Positions 17,093-25,505 of a DNA stretch of 64,000 bases are shown one piece after another. A model generated the notes under the pieces. The model was given only the letters and a program-made list of their open reading frames with translations. It was not told the DNA's origin and did no database searches. The stretch's first letter is position 1; each line of letters begins with the position of its first letter. Origin of the DNA: JAKGBX01 sp965366835 (GTDB lineage Bacteria; Pseudomonadota; Alphaproteobacteria; Rhodobacterales; Rhodobacteraceae); contig CBDUGF010000002.1 in assembly GCA_965366835.1 (NCBI GenBank), forward strand, positions 1 to 64,000. The letters are read 5' to 3'. The position numbers and the translations under genes are program-made.

Positions 17093-17560
17093 ATGGTTTT
17101 TGAGCGCCGATACATCCTTGCGATGCTGGCTGCTTTTCCGGCCCAGTCTCTGGCAACGGCCGCGCGGGCGCAAACGCGCGAGGTCTGGTCGGTCGGGCAG
17201 GCCCAGGAGGCGCTGCTTGAAGACCACATCAGGATTCTCGATATCCGGTCACGCGAAGAGTGGCGCGAAACCGGCGTGGCAAATGGCGCCTGGCCTGTCA
17301 GCATGCATGAGAGCCGCTTCCCGGAACGCCTGTTTGCTTCGCGTCAACTGGCGAAGAGTCGCCCCGTTGGCCTGATCTGTGCGACCGGAGCGCGATCCGG
17401 CGCGGTCAGGCGCGCCTTGAGCAAAGCAGGTGAGGACGGATTTGTCGATATATCGGAAGGCATGCTTGGATCGGGTCTCGGCCCGGGCTGGATCGCTTCG
17501 GGTCTGCCGGTCGTGCCGATGAAAGAGGCATTGGCGACTCTGCCCGCAGCACTTCTCTGA
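17093..17560 (+). CDS. exported rhodanese-like sulfurtransferase
   Basis: A 155-residue single-domain rhodanese. A probable signal peptide covers residues 1-26 (MVFERRYILAMLAAFPAQSL, then ATAARA). Rhodanese hallmarks are LDIRSREEWRETG (49-61) and the active-site loop CATGARSG with Cys96. The ATG at 17093 has GAGGAGA upstream; an ATG at 17069 in frame is less well placed. An exported rhodanese could transfer sulfane sulfur to or from copper-damaged thiols. It lies 24 bp after the DUF302 gene and 69 bp before the VTT membrane protein gene. Confidence 0.85.
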   Translation: MVFERRYILAMLAAFPAQSLATAARAQTREVWSVGQAQEALLEDHIRILDIRSREEWRETGVANGAWPVSMHESRFPERLFASRQLAKSRPVGLICATGARSGAVRRALSKAGEDGFVDISEGMLGSGLGPGWIASGLPVVPMKEALATLPAALL

Positions 17561-17629
17561 AACCCCGGGCCGGATCGGATCAGCTATACTGTGACCTGAA
17601 AAGTCTCGACCGTTGCCCGGAGCGCGCAG

Positions 17630-18301
17630 GTGAGAAAAGCAATTCGTCCAATCATGTTCTTGCTGATCCTTGCCACTCTGGCGGCGCTGATGCTTGGCTG
17701 GGGGCCGGAACTGGCCAGTCGGTTCGATCGCGCCGCGATTGACAGCCTTGTCTCGCAGGCCGGGACGATGGGTCCACTTCTCATTATCGGATTGATGATG
17801 CTCGCCGTGGTTGCCAGCCCGCTTCCCAGTGCGCCGATCGCGCTGGTCTCGGGCGCGGCCTATGGTCACTATGCCGGAACCGCCTATGTCGCAATCGGAT
17901 CCGAGCTAGGCGCGATGATTGCCTTTCTCATAGCGCGCTATCTGGGGCGCGAGGCGGTGGTCGGATGGCTCGGGGACAAGGCGGATTACGGCCTGCTCGG
18001 ATCGCAGAACGCGTTGACCGTCACGGTGTTTGCCAGCCGCCTTCTGCCCTTCGTATCCTTCGATGCGATGAGCTATGCGGCGGGATTGAGCCGTCTTCAG
18101 TTGTGGCGGTTCTTACTGGCCACCCTGGCCGGCATCATTCCCGCGAGTTTCGTTCTCGCCCATTTCGGTAGCGCGGCCATGACCGGGGGGTTCGGAACGG
18201 CTCAATGGCTGACGCTAGGCCTGGGTTTGCTGACCGCAGCGCCGCTTGTAATCATCGCGCTCAAACGAAGATCGTCAGAAACGCGGCAACGCGAAATCTG
18301 A
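17630..18301 (+). CDS. TVP38/TMEM64 (VTT-domain) membrane protein
   Basis: A 223-residue inner-membrane protein with about five to six hydrophobic segments and the VTT/SNARE-associated pattern SPLPSAPIALVSGAAYGHYAG (about 63-83), ELGAMIAFLIARYLGRE and SRLLPFVSFDAMSYAAG. The GTG at 17630 is used here, since it gives a basic N-terminus (VRKAIRP) before the first helix; an ATG at 17654 is an alternative. These proteins are proposed lipid or small-solute transporters, and copper- or mercury-linked cases occur. It ends 83 bp upstream of the MerR-type promoter. Confidence 0.85.
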   Translation: MRKAIRPIMFLLILATLAALMLGWGPELASRFDRAAIDSLVSQAGTMGPLLIIGLMMLAVVASPLPSAPIALVSGAAYGHYAGTAYVAIGSELGAMIAFLIARYLGREAVVGWLGDKADYGLLGSQNALTVTVFASRLLPFVSFDAMSYAAGLSRLQLWRFLLATLAGIIPASFVLAHFGSAAMTGGFGTAQWLTLGLGLLTAAPLVIIALKRRSSETRQREI

Positions 18302-18383
18302 TCTAGTCTACTGAATTTAACAACAAAAACAACGGGATGAAATCTACCGGATGTTCAAAGCCCCGATTCCGTTCTGCAGGGTC

Positions 18384-18414
18384 TTGACCTTCCAGTGACT
18401 AGAAGTCCCATCTT
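18384..18414 (+). promoter_or_regulatory. MerR/CueR-type copper promoter upstream of the Cu-ATPase gene
   Basis: TTGACC (18384-18389) and CATCTT (18409-18414) are separated by 19 bp, the overlong spacer that needs MerR-type untwisting. Centred in it is the near-perfect dyad CTTCCAGTGACTAGAAG (18389-18405). This matches the layout of CueR-controlled copA promoters. No MerR-family gene is present in the window, so the regulator must lie elsewhere. Confidence 0.72.
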
Positions 18415-18437
18415 ACTTGAAGAGATTGGAGAACACC

Positions 18438-20792
18438 ATGCCCACCCCAATGCACGATCACCACCGCGGACATGATCATGACGCCGGGCAAGACGCGCCC
18501 GGTGAAAACTCGGTGAGCGATCCCGTCTGCGGCATGCGTATCGAAATCTCCGCAGACAGCAGATCCACCAGCTTCGGCGATCAGAAATTCTATTTCTGCT
18601 CAGACGAATGCCAGGCGAAATTCGCCGATGATCCTTGGTTCTATGCCTCGGGCAACGCGTCGAAAATGGGCCAGCAGGCGCAGCCAGGCGCGCAATGGAC
18701 CTGCCCGATGCACCCCGAGATCATCCGCGACAAACCCGGCGCCTGCCCGATCTGCGGCATGGCGCTGGAACCGGTTGTGCCTTCGGGCGCGCCCAGCGAG
18801 GAACTGACCGACTTCACCCGGCGCATGTGGATCAGCACCGCGGCGGCGGTTCCGCTGGTCATCCTGACAATGGGCGAACTGATCGGGCTGCCGGTGCGCG
18901 ACTGGATCGGGCACCGGGTGGCGACCTATGTCGAGTTTGTTCTGGCGACACCGATTATTCTCTGGGCGGCAGGCCCGTTCTTCAAACGTGGCTGGGACTC
19001 GGTCAAGAACAGATCGCCCAACATGTGGACGCTGATCTCGCTCGGCGTCGGCGCCGCCTATATCTACTCGCTCGTTGCCGCCTTCCTGCCCGGCCTGTTC
19101 CCTGCGCAATATCGCAGCGGCGGCGGTGTCGGTACCTATTTCGAGGCTGCCGTGGTTATCGTGGCGCTGGTCTTCGTCGGCCAAGTGCTGGAGTTGCGCG
19201 CCCGCGAACGGACCGGCGATGCGATCCGCGCCCTTCTCGATCTCGCCCCCAAGACCGCGCGCCGGATCCTGCCGGACGGCGAGGAATACGACGCGCCGCT
19301 TGAAAACATCGCCCAGGGCGATCTCCTCAGGGTACGCCCGGGCGACAGTATCCCGGTCGATGGCGAGGTGGTTGACGGGCGCACATCTGTCGACGAAAGC
19401 ATGATCACCGGCGAGCCGGTGCCGATCGAAAAGACCGAAGGCGACCGGGTGACCGGCGGCACCATCAACAAGAATGGCACAATCGCGATCCGGGCCACCC
19501 AGGTCGGCGCCGACACCGTGCTGGCCCAGATTGTCGAGATGGTCGCCGGCGCGCGCCGCTCCCGCGCCCCGATCCAGGGGCTGGCCGACAGGGTATCTGC
19601 AATCTTTGTTCCCACCGTCGTGGTCATTGCCATCGCGGCGTTCGTGGTTTGGATGGCCATTGGCCCCGATCCGGCGCTGATCTTCGCGATTGCCGCCGCC
19701 GTTTCGGTTCTGATCATCGCCTGCCCCTGCGCCCTGGGCCTGGCAACCCCGATTTCAATCACCACCGCCGCCGGACGCGGGGCGCAGGCCGGCGTACTCA
19801 TCAAGGACGCCGAAGCGCTCGAACGCATGGCGCGCGTCGATACCATCATCGTCGACAAGACCGGCACGCTGACCCTCGGAAAACCGGAACTGACGGATGT
19901 TCTGGCCTTTGCAGACAATAGCGAAGACACGGTTTTGAGCTTGGCCGGCGCTCTGGAACGTGGCTCCGAACATCCCCTGGCCGAGGCTATTGTCGAGGGC
20001 GCACGCAGTCGCAATGTCGACCTTCCGAAAGCGCAAGACTTCGAAGCGGTGACCGGGAAAGGCGTGCAAGGCACTGTCGAAGGCCGCACTGTCGCGCTCG
20101 GCAATCCGGCCATGATGCAGATGCTCGATCTCGATACCTCTGATGTCGAGGAGGCGGTCAATGCCCTGCGCAGCGACGGCAAAACCGCGATGTATGTCGC
20201 CATAGACGGCCGGCTTGCCGGGGTCGTCGCCGTCGCCGATCCGATCAAGGAGACCACGCAAGGCGCGATCGGGGATCTGCACGCGCTCGGCCTGCGCGTC
20301 ATCATGGCCACAGGCGACAATCAGCGCACCGCCGAAGCCGTCGCCCGCACCCTCGGAATCGACGAGGTCCGCGCCGGTGTGCTTCCCGAAGACAAGAAGG
20401 CGCTGGTCGAGGAGCTGCGTGCCAAAGGCGCCTACATCGCCATGGCCGGTGACGGCGTGAATGATGCCCCTGCCCTCGCGGCGGCCGATGTGGGTATCGC
20501 GATGGGAACCGGCGCCGACGTGGCGGTTGAAAGCGCGGGGATCACGCTGCTGGGTGGCGACCTCGTCGGCATCGTCAGGGCGCGAAAGCTGGCGAAAGCG
20601 ACATTGCGCAACATCAAGCAGAACCTGTTCTTCGCTTTCGCCTACAACGCTGCCGGCGTTCCCGTAGCCGCCGGCATTCTCTACCCGGTTTTCGGCCTGT
20701 TGCTCTCGCCGATGATCGCTGCGGCGGCAATGAGCCTGTCATCGGTCTCCGTCATCTCCAACGCGCTGCGCCTGCGGCGCGTGCGGCTCTAG
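18438..20792 (+). CDS. copA: Cu(I)-exporting P1B-type ATPase with YHS and HMBD N-terminal domains
   Basis: A 784-residue copper exporter. The start ATG at 18438 has GGAG 6 bp upstream. The N-terminus is His-rich (HDHHRGHDHD), then a YHS domain (DPVCGMRIE ... FYFCSDECQAKF, about 25-65), then a heavy-metal-binding domain (TCPMHPEI ... CPICGMAL, about 86-113). The ATPase core follows: CPC metal site at 429-431, phosphorylation motif DKTGTLT with Asp473, TGEPVP, and AGDGVNDAPAL. YN in TM7 and MSLSSVSVI in TM8 fit P1B-1 Cu(I) selectivity. It has no CXXC-type N-terminal HMA domain. Expression is likely copper-induced from the promoter at 18384. Confidence 0.93.
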   Translation: MPTPMHDHHRGHDHDAGQDAPGENSVSDPVCGMRIEISADSRSTSFGDQKFYFCSDECQAKFADDPWFYASGNASKMGQQAQPGAQWTCPMHPEIIRDKPGACPICGMALEPVVPSGAPSEELTDFTRRMWISTAAAVPLVILTMGELIGLPVRDWIGHRVATYVEFVLATPIILWAAGPFFKRGWDSVKNRSPNMWTLISLGVGAAYIYSLVAAFLPGLFPAQYRSGGGVGTYFEAAVVIVALVFVGQVLELRARERTGDAIRALLDLAPKTARRILPDGEEYDAPLENIAQGDLLRVRPGDSIPVDGEVVDGRTSVDESMITGEPVPIEKTEGDRVTGGTINKNGTIAIRATQVGADTVLAQIVEMVAGARRSRAPIQGLADRVSAIFVPTVVVIAIAAFVVWMAIGPDPALIFAIAAAVSVLIIACPCALGLATPISITTAAGRGAQAGVLIKDAEALERMARVDTIIVDKTGTLTLGKPELTDVLAFADNSEDTVLSLAGALERGSEHPLAEAIVEGARSRNVDLPKAQDFEAVTGKGVQGTVEGRTVALGNPAMMQMLDLDTSDVEEAVNALRSDGKTAMYVAIDGRLAGVVAVADPIKETTQGAIGDLHALGLRVIMATGDNQRTAEAVARTLGIDEVRAGVLPEDKKALVEELRAKGAYIAMAGDGVNDAPALAAADVGIAMGTGADVAVESAGITLLGGDLVGIVRARKLAKATLRNIKQNLFFAFAYNAAGVPVAAGILYPVFGLLLSPMIAAAAMSLSSVSVISNALRLRRVRL

Positions 20793-20814
20793 ACGCAGGA
20801 AAGGAAGTCAAACC

Positions 20815-21738
20815 ATGGCCAGCGGACATCAGGGCCACATGCCGTCGAGCGGTCGCGGACTTGCGATTTCGGCCTGGCTGACCGGCATCTATTTCGTCAT
20901 CGAGCTCGGCATCGGCCTCTGGACCGGCTCCATCGCCGTCATATCCGATGCCTTCCACACCTTCTCGGCCGTCGGCGGCGTTCTGGTTGCCATCATCGCG
21001 GCACGGCTGGCGCGGCGCCCGGCAGACGAGGACCGCAGCTTCGGCTGGTCCCGCACCGAGATCATCGGCGCGCTGGTCAATGGCGGGTTTCTGCTGGCAA
21101 TGGCGCTGGTCGTCATCGCGATGGCCGCGATGCGCCTGTCAACCCCCATTGATCTTCCGACCGGCCCGATGCTGGTCGCCGCAGCGGGCGGGCTCGTCAC
21201 CGAATTCATTTCGCTTGGCTTGATCTGGAAACAAAGCCAGGACGATCTCAACACCAAAGGCGCGCTCTGGCATATCATTCAGACTTTTGTCGGCAGCCTT
21301 CTGATCATCGTCACCGCGTTGGTGATCCGCTACACTGGTTTTCTTCTGATCGACCCGCTCCTCGGCATGGCATTCGGGTTCGTCCTGCTCTGGGCCAGTT
21401 GGGGAATCCTCAAGGAAGCCGCGCATCTTCTGATGGAAGGCACGCCGCCCGATATCAGCCTGCCTCAGGTCACGAATGCGCTCGAGTCACTCGACGGCGT
21501 TGCCGATGTGCATCATGTCCATGCCTGGGCACTAACCAGCGGGCGACATGTCTTTTCGGCGCATCTGCGCGTCGGCGATGGCGAAGTCTCACAGGACATT
21601 CTCGAAACCGCGCATTCCCTGTTGCGCGAGCAATTCGGATTCTACTTCGTCACACTTCAGATCGAAACCCATTGCCTCGACGAAAGCGGCGCAGAAGCGA
21701 TCGACCTGTCCGCAATCGAGAAAGGACGAAAGCCATAG
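20815..21738 (+). CDS. cation diffusion facilitator transporter with altered metal site
   Basis: A 307-residue CDF transporter with six hydrophobic segments and a C-terminal cytoplasmic domain (VHHVHAWALTSGRHVFSAHL, about 224-243). In typical Zn CDFs, TM2 and TM5 each carry HXXXD. Here TM2 reads SDAFHTFSA, with His48 kept but Ala52 in place of Asp, and TM5 reads WHIIQTFVG, with His153 kept but Thr157 in place of Asp. Both acidic ligands of the transport site are therefore missing. It lies 22 bp after the Cu-ATPase gene and is probably co-induced by copper. The metal transported is uncertain; Cu, Ag or no metal are all possible. Confidence 0.88.
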   Translation: MASGHQGHMPSSGRGLAISAWLTGIYFVIELGIGLWTGSIAVISDAFHTFSAVGGVLVAIIAARLARRPADEDRSFGWSRTEIIGALVNGGFLLAMALVVIAMAAMRLSTPIDLPTGPMLVAAAGGLVTEFISLGLIWKQSQDDLNTKGALWHIIQTFVGSLLIIVTALVIRYTGFLLIDPLLGMAFGFVLLWASWGILKEAAHLLMEGTPPDISLPQVTNALESLDGVADVHHVHAWALTSGRHVFSAHLRVGDGEVSQDILETAHSLLREQFGFYFVTLQIETHCLDESGAEAIDLSAIEKGRKP

Positions 21739-21740
21739 CC

Positions 21741-22178
21741 ATGACAGATGAAAACCTGCACCCGCTGCATCGAACCTTCATCATTGCGGTCACCCTCACC
21801 ACCACCGCAGAGCTCGTTTACTTCACGATTTGGGGCCTGTTCCTGTTCCCCGAAGGCGATGTTGTGGGGAAGCTGATCTGGACCATGACCTGCGGTATTG
21901 CAATGGGGCTGGCGATCGGAGCCATAACCTATCTCTGGGTGGAGGAACGGTTTCGCGGTGGCGAGGCGGTCTGGGGCGCCGCACTCGTCATGGCAGCGGT
22001 TGGCAGTTATTGCGCCTGGCTTTGCAGCCGGATCGATATCCGGTTCGGCTATTTCGGCGGCGAGGAGAACAGCGCGCTGTTCATACTGAGCGGGGTCATT
22101 CCGGCGGTTTTCGGCGGCCTGCTTTACGGCTGGCTCGTCTACGGACGAGCAACGCCGATCAAACCCGGAGCAGTGTGA
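21741..22178 (+). CDS. four-helix membrane protein, unknown
   Basis: A 145-residue protein beginning at the ATG at 21741, two bases after the CDF stop. Four hydrophobic segments lie at about residues 12-35, 43-66, 76-96 and 111-134. Small features are CAWLCSR (91-97) with two cysteines near the membrane edge and FGYFGGEEN in the third loop. No family is recognised. Its tight spacing places it in the copper export operon. Confidence 0.7.
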   Translation: MTDENLHPLHRTFIIAVTLTTTAELVYFTIWGLFLFPEGDVVGKLIWTMTCGIAMGLAIGAITYLWVEERFRGGEAVWGAALVMAAVGSYCAWLCSRIDIRFGYFGGEENSALFILSGVIPAVFGGLLYGWLVYGRATPIKPGAV

Positions 22179-22179
22179 T

Positions 22180-22887
22180 ATGGCAGACGGATCGCTTCGA
22201 TGGAGAATGACCCGGTACGGGTTGCGCCGCGTTGTCCGCAAGGAGGCCAAGCGCATCTTGACCAGCCGGACGCTCGCTGATGCCAAAGGGCGCCAGTTCC
22301 GCTGGCTCGACCATGAGATCAACCGTTTCATCGCAGATGTAGAAGCCGATGTGGAGTCACTTCGTCCGGAAGCCAGGCTGGAAACCCTGCCGTCCTTCGG
22401 CAATCGGCTGATGGTGGAACTGGCAATCTACACAGTTGCGGCCGACCGGGTGTTGCGACGGTCCAGCCTGCCGCCAGAACTGTCCGCACAGATTGTCAGC
22501 GATCTTGGTTGGGATATCTATCGCAGGCTCCTGCGACTCAGCTCCGCCCCGGTCAGATTGCTCACCCGTGATCCGGGGCGGCGCCTTCGCTGGACGATCG
22601 GCATGCTTCTCTGGTTCCCCTTCAATGCGCCTGGAGCGCCCGGGTATGCGGTGGCATCACGTCGCGACGGCGACGATATCCTCACCCATTTCACCCATTG
22701 CCCCCCGCAAAGCTTCGCGCGGCACCTCGCGGAGCAGAAAGACGATCCGAACGTTCTGGAGACTTTCAGGCAAAGCTGGTGCACCTATGACTGGCCGGGC
22801 GCCGACCTGATCGCGGGTGACGGCCATCGTGGTCACTACCGCAGAACCGCCACCTCAAGAAAGCGCCTGGATATCCCGAAGCGCTGA
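22180..22887 (+). CDS. hypothetical protein, last gene of the copper export operon
   Basis: A 235-residue protein starting 1 bp after the previous stop. The N-terminus is basic, and one hydrophobic stretch (RWTIGMLLWFPFNAPGAPGY, about 139-158) could be a membrane segment. The C-terminal third has HFTHCPPQSFARHLAEQ, WCTYDWPGADLI and YRRTATSRKRLD. This Cys/Trp-containing layout faintly recalls the L-2-amino-thiazoline-4-carboxylate hydrolase-like family, but the match is too weak to name it. The terminator at 22996 follows. Confidence 0.6.
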   Translation: MADGSLRWRMTRYGLRRVVRKEAKRILTSRTLADAKGRQFRWLDHEINRFIADVEADVESLRPEARLETLPSFGNRLMVELAIYTVAADRVLRRSSLPPELSAQIVSDLGWDIYRRLLRLSSAPVRLLTRDPGRRLRWTIGMLLWFPFNAPGAPGYAVASRRDGDDILTHFTHCPPQSFARHLAEQKDDPNVLETFRQSWCTYDWPGADLIAGDGHRGHYRRTATSRKRLDIPKR

Positions 22888-22995
22888 TCAACCTCTTGAC
22901 GGCTCAGCAGGCGATCATCATTGCGTTCTTGCATTTCGTTTCTCCAGACAAGCAATAGCCGCTTGCAGCATCACCCGTTTGTTCTGGATTTAATA

Positions 22996-23028
22996 TCGAG
23001 GGGGTCTATTTTTTCCCCTCGATTTTTT
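22996..23028 (+). terminator. rho-independent terminator closing the copper export operon
   Basis: TCGAGGGG (22996-23003) pairs with CCCCTCGA (23015-23022) and is followed by six T residues (23023-23028). It lies 108 bp after the 22887 stop. On the opposite strand no T-tract follows, so it terminates rightward transcription only. The end of the leftward gene at 23006 lies inside this hairpin. Confidence 0.75.
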
Positions 23029-24034
23029 GAAAGGCACGGAGCTCAGCGATTGTAACGCGCTGGTTCTTCTTGGGATTTCGGAACTCAGATTTAGGGATAT
23101 CGGCCAATCTCCAGGTATCGCGTGCAGCATTTGGTTTCAAATCGAACTTTTCCTGAACGACTGTCTGGGCATCCGCGGCCGTGAAGCGACGTGCACCTTT
23201 GGAAAAGTGCTCAAATGCCGCCTCGATCCAACCCGCTGCTGTCTTGCGTCGTGCATGCAGGGGTATCAATCGCACCTTGCTCGTCTCTTGAAGTTTAGAG
23301 CTGAGAGCAAAGAAGTAGCTCTCGTCGAGATCCGCGACCGCGGTTGAGCCCAGGACCTGAGGTGGCATGAAACGGTCACCCTTGGCTGACTGCTGCCCGA
23401 CAAGGATCCGACCTTCCCTCAGCGCGACCGCGATAACTTGCTCCATCTCGCCCTGAATTGTGAGGGCCTCAGCCGTGAAGTCGTGCCACTCTCCGGACAG
23501 CTCCCGAGATAAGAGCAAAACGTCAAAATCGTCCAAAGGATCGGGCAACTTGCGCGCATACTCCTGACCGTAGACCTGTTCACGGAGCCCCTCTTGATTT
23601 CTGGCCCATCGCGCCGCGCTTTCGAATGCCAGGAAACGCAGCAAAAAGAACGGATCAAGTCGGTCATCATCGATCTTGCTCAACCGTCGCCCGGCCATCT
23701 CTCTCAAACCGGTTTTGCCGCACCACCATTTGAGAGGGTGACCGGCCACAAGGCTTTGCCGAATGCCACCCGCAAACACCGCTTCCTGAATCGCAGCGAG
23801 TTGCGTCACATCAAGATGCGGGGGACCGAGAAGTTCGGTTTGAGCGATCTTGCCCTGCAGAAACTGAAGCAACGTATAAGGTGGCCGGTCTGGTTTTCTT
23901 GAAATCCAGGCCCTCTGAGAAAGCACGAGCTCCAAGGCGACATCAGCAGGCAGCTCAGTCTCCTCGCCTTTCACCAAGCCAGTGCCGACGTCGCTACGGC
24001 GTGCAATAACATGCCAGGTATCTGCCTGTCTCAA
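23006..24034 (-). CDS. unrecognised protein coupled to the integrase
   Basis: A 342-residue soluble protein with no family recognised. It overlaps the integrase gene by 4 bp, so the two are translationally coupled. Visible features are no signal peptide, an aromatic and basic centre (HPLKWWCGKTGLREMAG, about 103-119), a DPLDDFDVLLLSREL stretch, and a C-terminal region of about 80 residues (GWIEAAFEHFSKGARRFTAAD onwards) that could be a winged-helix-type segment ending in KNQRVTIAELRAFQ. Codon use is less GC-biased than in the flanking genes. It could be a recombination accessory factor or a cargo gene. The stop lies inside the terminator hairpin at 22996-23022. Confidence 0.6.
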   Translation of the reverse strand: MRQADTWHVIARRSDVGTGLVKGEETELPADVALELVLSQRAWISRKPDRPPYTLLQFLQGKIAQTELLGPPHLDVTQLAAIQEAVFAGGIRQSLVAGHPLKWWCGKTGLREMAGRRLSKIDDDRLDPFFLLRFLAFESAARWARNQEGLREQVYGQEYARKLPDPLDDFDVLLLSRELSGEWHDFTAEALTIQGEMEQVIAVALREGRILVGQQSAKGDRFMPPQVLGSTAVADLDESYFFALSSKLQETSKVRLIPLHARRKTAAGWIEAAFEHFSKGARRFTAADAQTVVQEKFDLKPNAARDTWRLADIPKSEFRNPKKNQRVTIAELRAFQKIEGKK

Positions 24035-25107
24035 CGGCCAATCCTGTTCCTGATCTCATTACACACAGTTTCCATCGCCGGCCGCAGCGCATCAAGAGAA
24101 GGTTTGACATAGCGCTGGCCGGTAATTGACAGCGGCGTATGGTTAAGCAGCCGGCCCACGACTTCCTCCAGCACACCCGCTTCCATTGCCACGGTAGCAA
24201 ATGTGCGCCTGTGCGCATGCGGGCTCCAGGTCATGCGTTGCGGCGTGCTCAATCGCGCATCCGGTCCCTTTGGAGATGGAAAAACCCATTTACGATGAAG
24301 ACCTCGGACCGGCGCGAGGATTTCATGGTGCAGTTGAAGGATTGGCAGATCGAAGCTTCGTCCGTTCTTCGTCATCGGCAAATGTATGTGGTCCTCGTGA
24401 ACATATTTCCACTCCAGCGTCAGTGCCTCGGTCTTGCGAAATCCCGTGAATAGGATCAGCTCGTAGAACACTGTATGGATCGGGTTGTACAGTCCGTCGA
24501 TTGTCTTCCGCCAGACTTCCAGGTCTTCGATGATCTGACCGTTCGGCTTTTCCTCGAACCACTCGATGGCCATGGTCGGGCTTTCGGGCAGGTCATAGGT
24601 CCGCCGCGCATGGTTCCAGACGGTGCGGAAATACTTGAGCACGTGATTTGCCGCTGACGGATGTTTAGCCATGGACCGGTGCCGCTCAACCACCATTGCC
24701 TTGGTGATCTCGTCGAGCGGCAATCGCATCCAGTCTTTCAGGTGAAGCTCGAACTGCTGGCGCACGCTATGCCGATGTGCATCGGAGCGAAGCTTGGGGC
24801 GCCCCAGATAGGCCTCCATGGCGCCTTCCAGGGTCGGCGCGCCGATCTGGATGTGCTTGCCGGCACCCCTGCTCCACTCCAAGGCAAAGCCCAACGCAGT
24901 CTGCCGTGCGGCTGCCGCCGAGATGATGGGAAAGCGCCCGATCATCACCCGCCTGGTCTGACCGCCGACATCCTTCTGGAAGTACCAGGTCTTCGCCTTC
25001 TTGCCGACGAACAGGGCAAGGCCTCTGATCTCACTGTCCCAGTACTTCTCAGTTCCGCATTTGGATTGCGGAACCTTGCGCGCGAGGGTTTCTGTCAGCT
25101 TTGGCAT
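24031..25107 (-). CDS. tyrosine recombinase (phage/island integrase family)
   Basis: A 358-residue integrase. The N-terminal part (about 1-90) resembles the arm-binding domain of P4-type integrases (short form, GLALFVGKKAKTWYFQ), the core-binding region is about 92-180, and the catalytic domain shows Arg224 in TGFRKTEAL, His297 and Arg300 in HAHRRTFAT, His323 in LLNHT, and nucleophile Tyr333 in GQRYVKP. All key residues are present, so it may be active. It lies about 125 bp from a tRNA-Gly half, the expected attachment region. Confidence 0.88.
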   Translation of the reverse strand: MPKLTETLARKVPQSKCGTEKYWDSEIRGLALFVGKKAKTWYFQKDVGGQTRRVMIGRFPIISAAAARQTALGFALEWSRGAGKHIQIGAPTLEGAMEAYLGRPKLRSDAHRHSVRQQFELHLKDWMRLPLDEITKAMVVERHRSMAKHPSAANHVLKYFRTVWNHARRTYDLPESPTMAIEWFEEKPNGQIIEDLEVWRKTIDGLYNPIHTVFYELILFTGFRKTEALTLEWKYVHEDHIHLPMTKNGRSFDLPILQLHHEILAPVRGLHRKWVFPSPKGPDARLSTPQRMTWSPHAHRRTFATVAMEAGVLEEVVGRLLNHTPLSITGQRYVKPSLDALRPAMETVCNEIRNRIGR

Positions 25108-25505
25108 TTTGTCGGTTTTTTGTAGGTAGCTGTATGCAATTGGACGAACCTGGGCGAAACCAGATGCAAGACATTATTCAATTAAATGAAACTATTGGCA
25201 AGTCCATGCCACTCTATGAAACCCACACAACTTGCTTGGAAGGCTAAGGTCTTACCACTACACAACGCCCGCATCTCTCCAAGCTGCATATTTCATGGGG
25301 TTTTGAGCGTCAAGCAGGAAGGCCGCCATTGCGCAGTTGCCATCAACCGCCCGGCCACGCCAACAAACCAACGCGGGATCGCAAAACATCCGTGCGGTGG
25401 CTGTGCGCTTCCTCTAGGATGGGCGCAACTCGCTCCCACTGTGGAGAGGAAGCAGACCAGGCGGCCAGACGCCCGGTGCTGCGGTTTTCGCGCCGTGGGA
25501 GCGTC
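25108..25505. other. 398-bp gene-free stretch with attachment-site remnant
   Basis: Between the integrase start and the DUF819 gene. The part next to the integrase (25108-25205) is AT-rich and includes ACATTATTCAATTAAATGAA, suitable for integrase arm sites and a promoter. The tRNA-Gly half sits at 25234-25272. From 25280 to 25505 no supported gene, terminator or repeat was seen. Confidence 0.6.
25234..25272 (-). pseudogene. 5' half of tRNA-Gly(UCC), probable integration scar
   Basis: On the minus strand from 25272 the sequence matches the acceptor 5' strand (GCGGGCG), D arm (AGTGGTAAGAC), anticodon stem start and the loop CTTCCAA with anticodon TCC (complement of 25238-25240). After CCAAGC the match ends: no T-loop GTTCGA, no 3' acceptor strand CGCCCGC and no complementary stem are found downstream. 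The break falls just past the anticodon loop, a known crossover place for tyrosine recombinases. It is not expected to make a functional tRNA. Confidence 0.6.

Noticed and set aside
25198..25272. Complete tRNA-Gly gene
   Set aside because: The T-loop and 3' acceptor strand do not pair with the 5' half, so only a half gene is reported.
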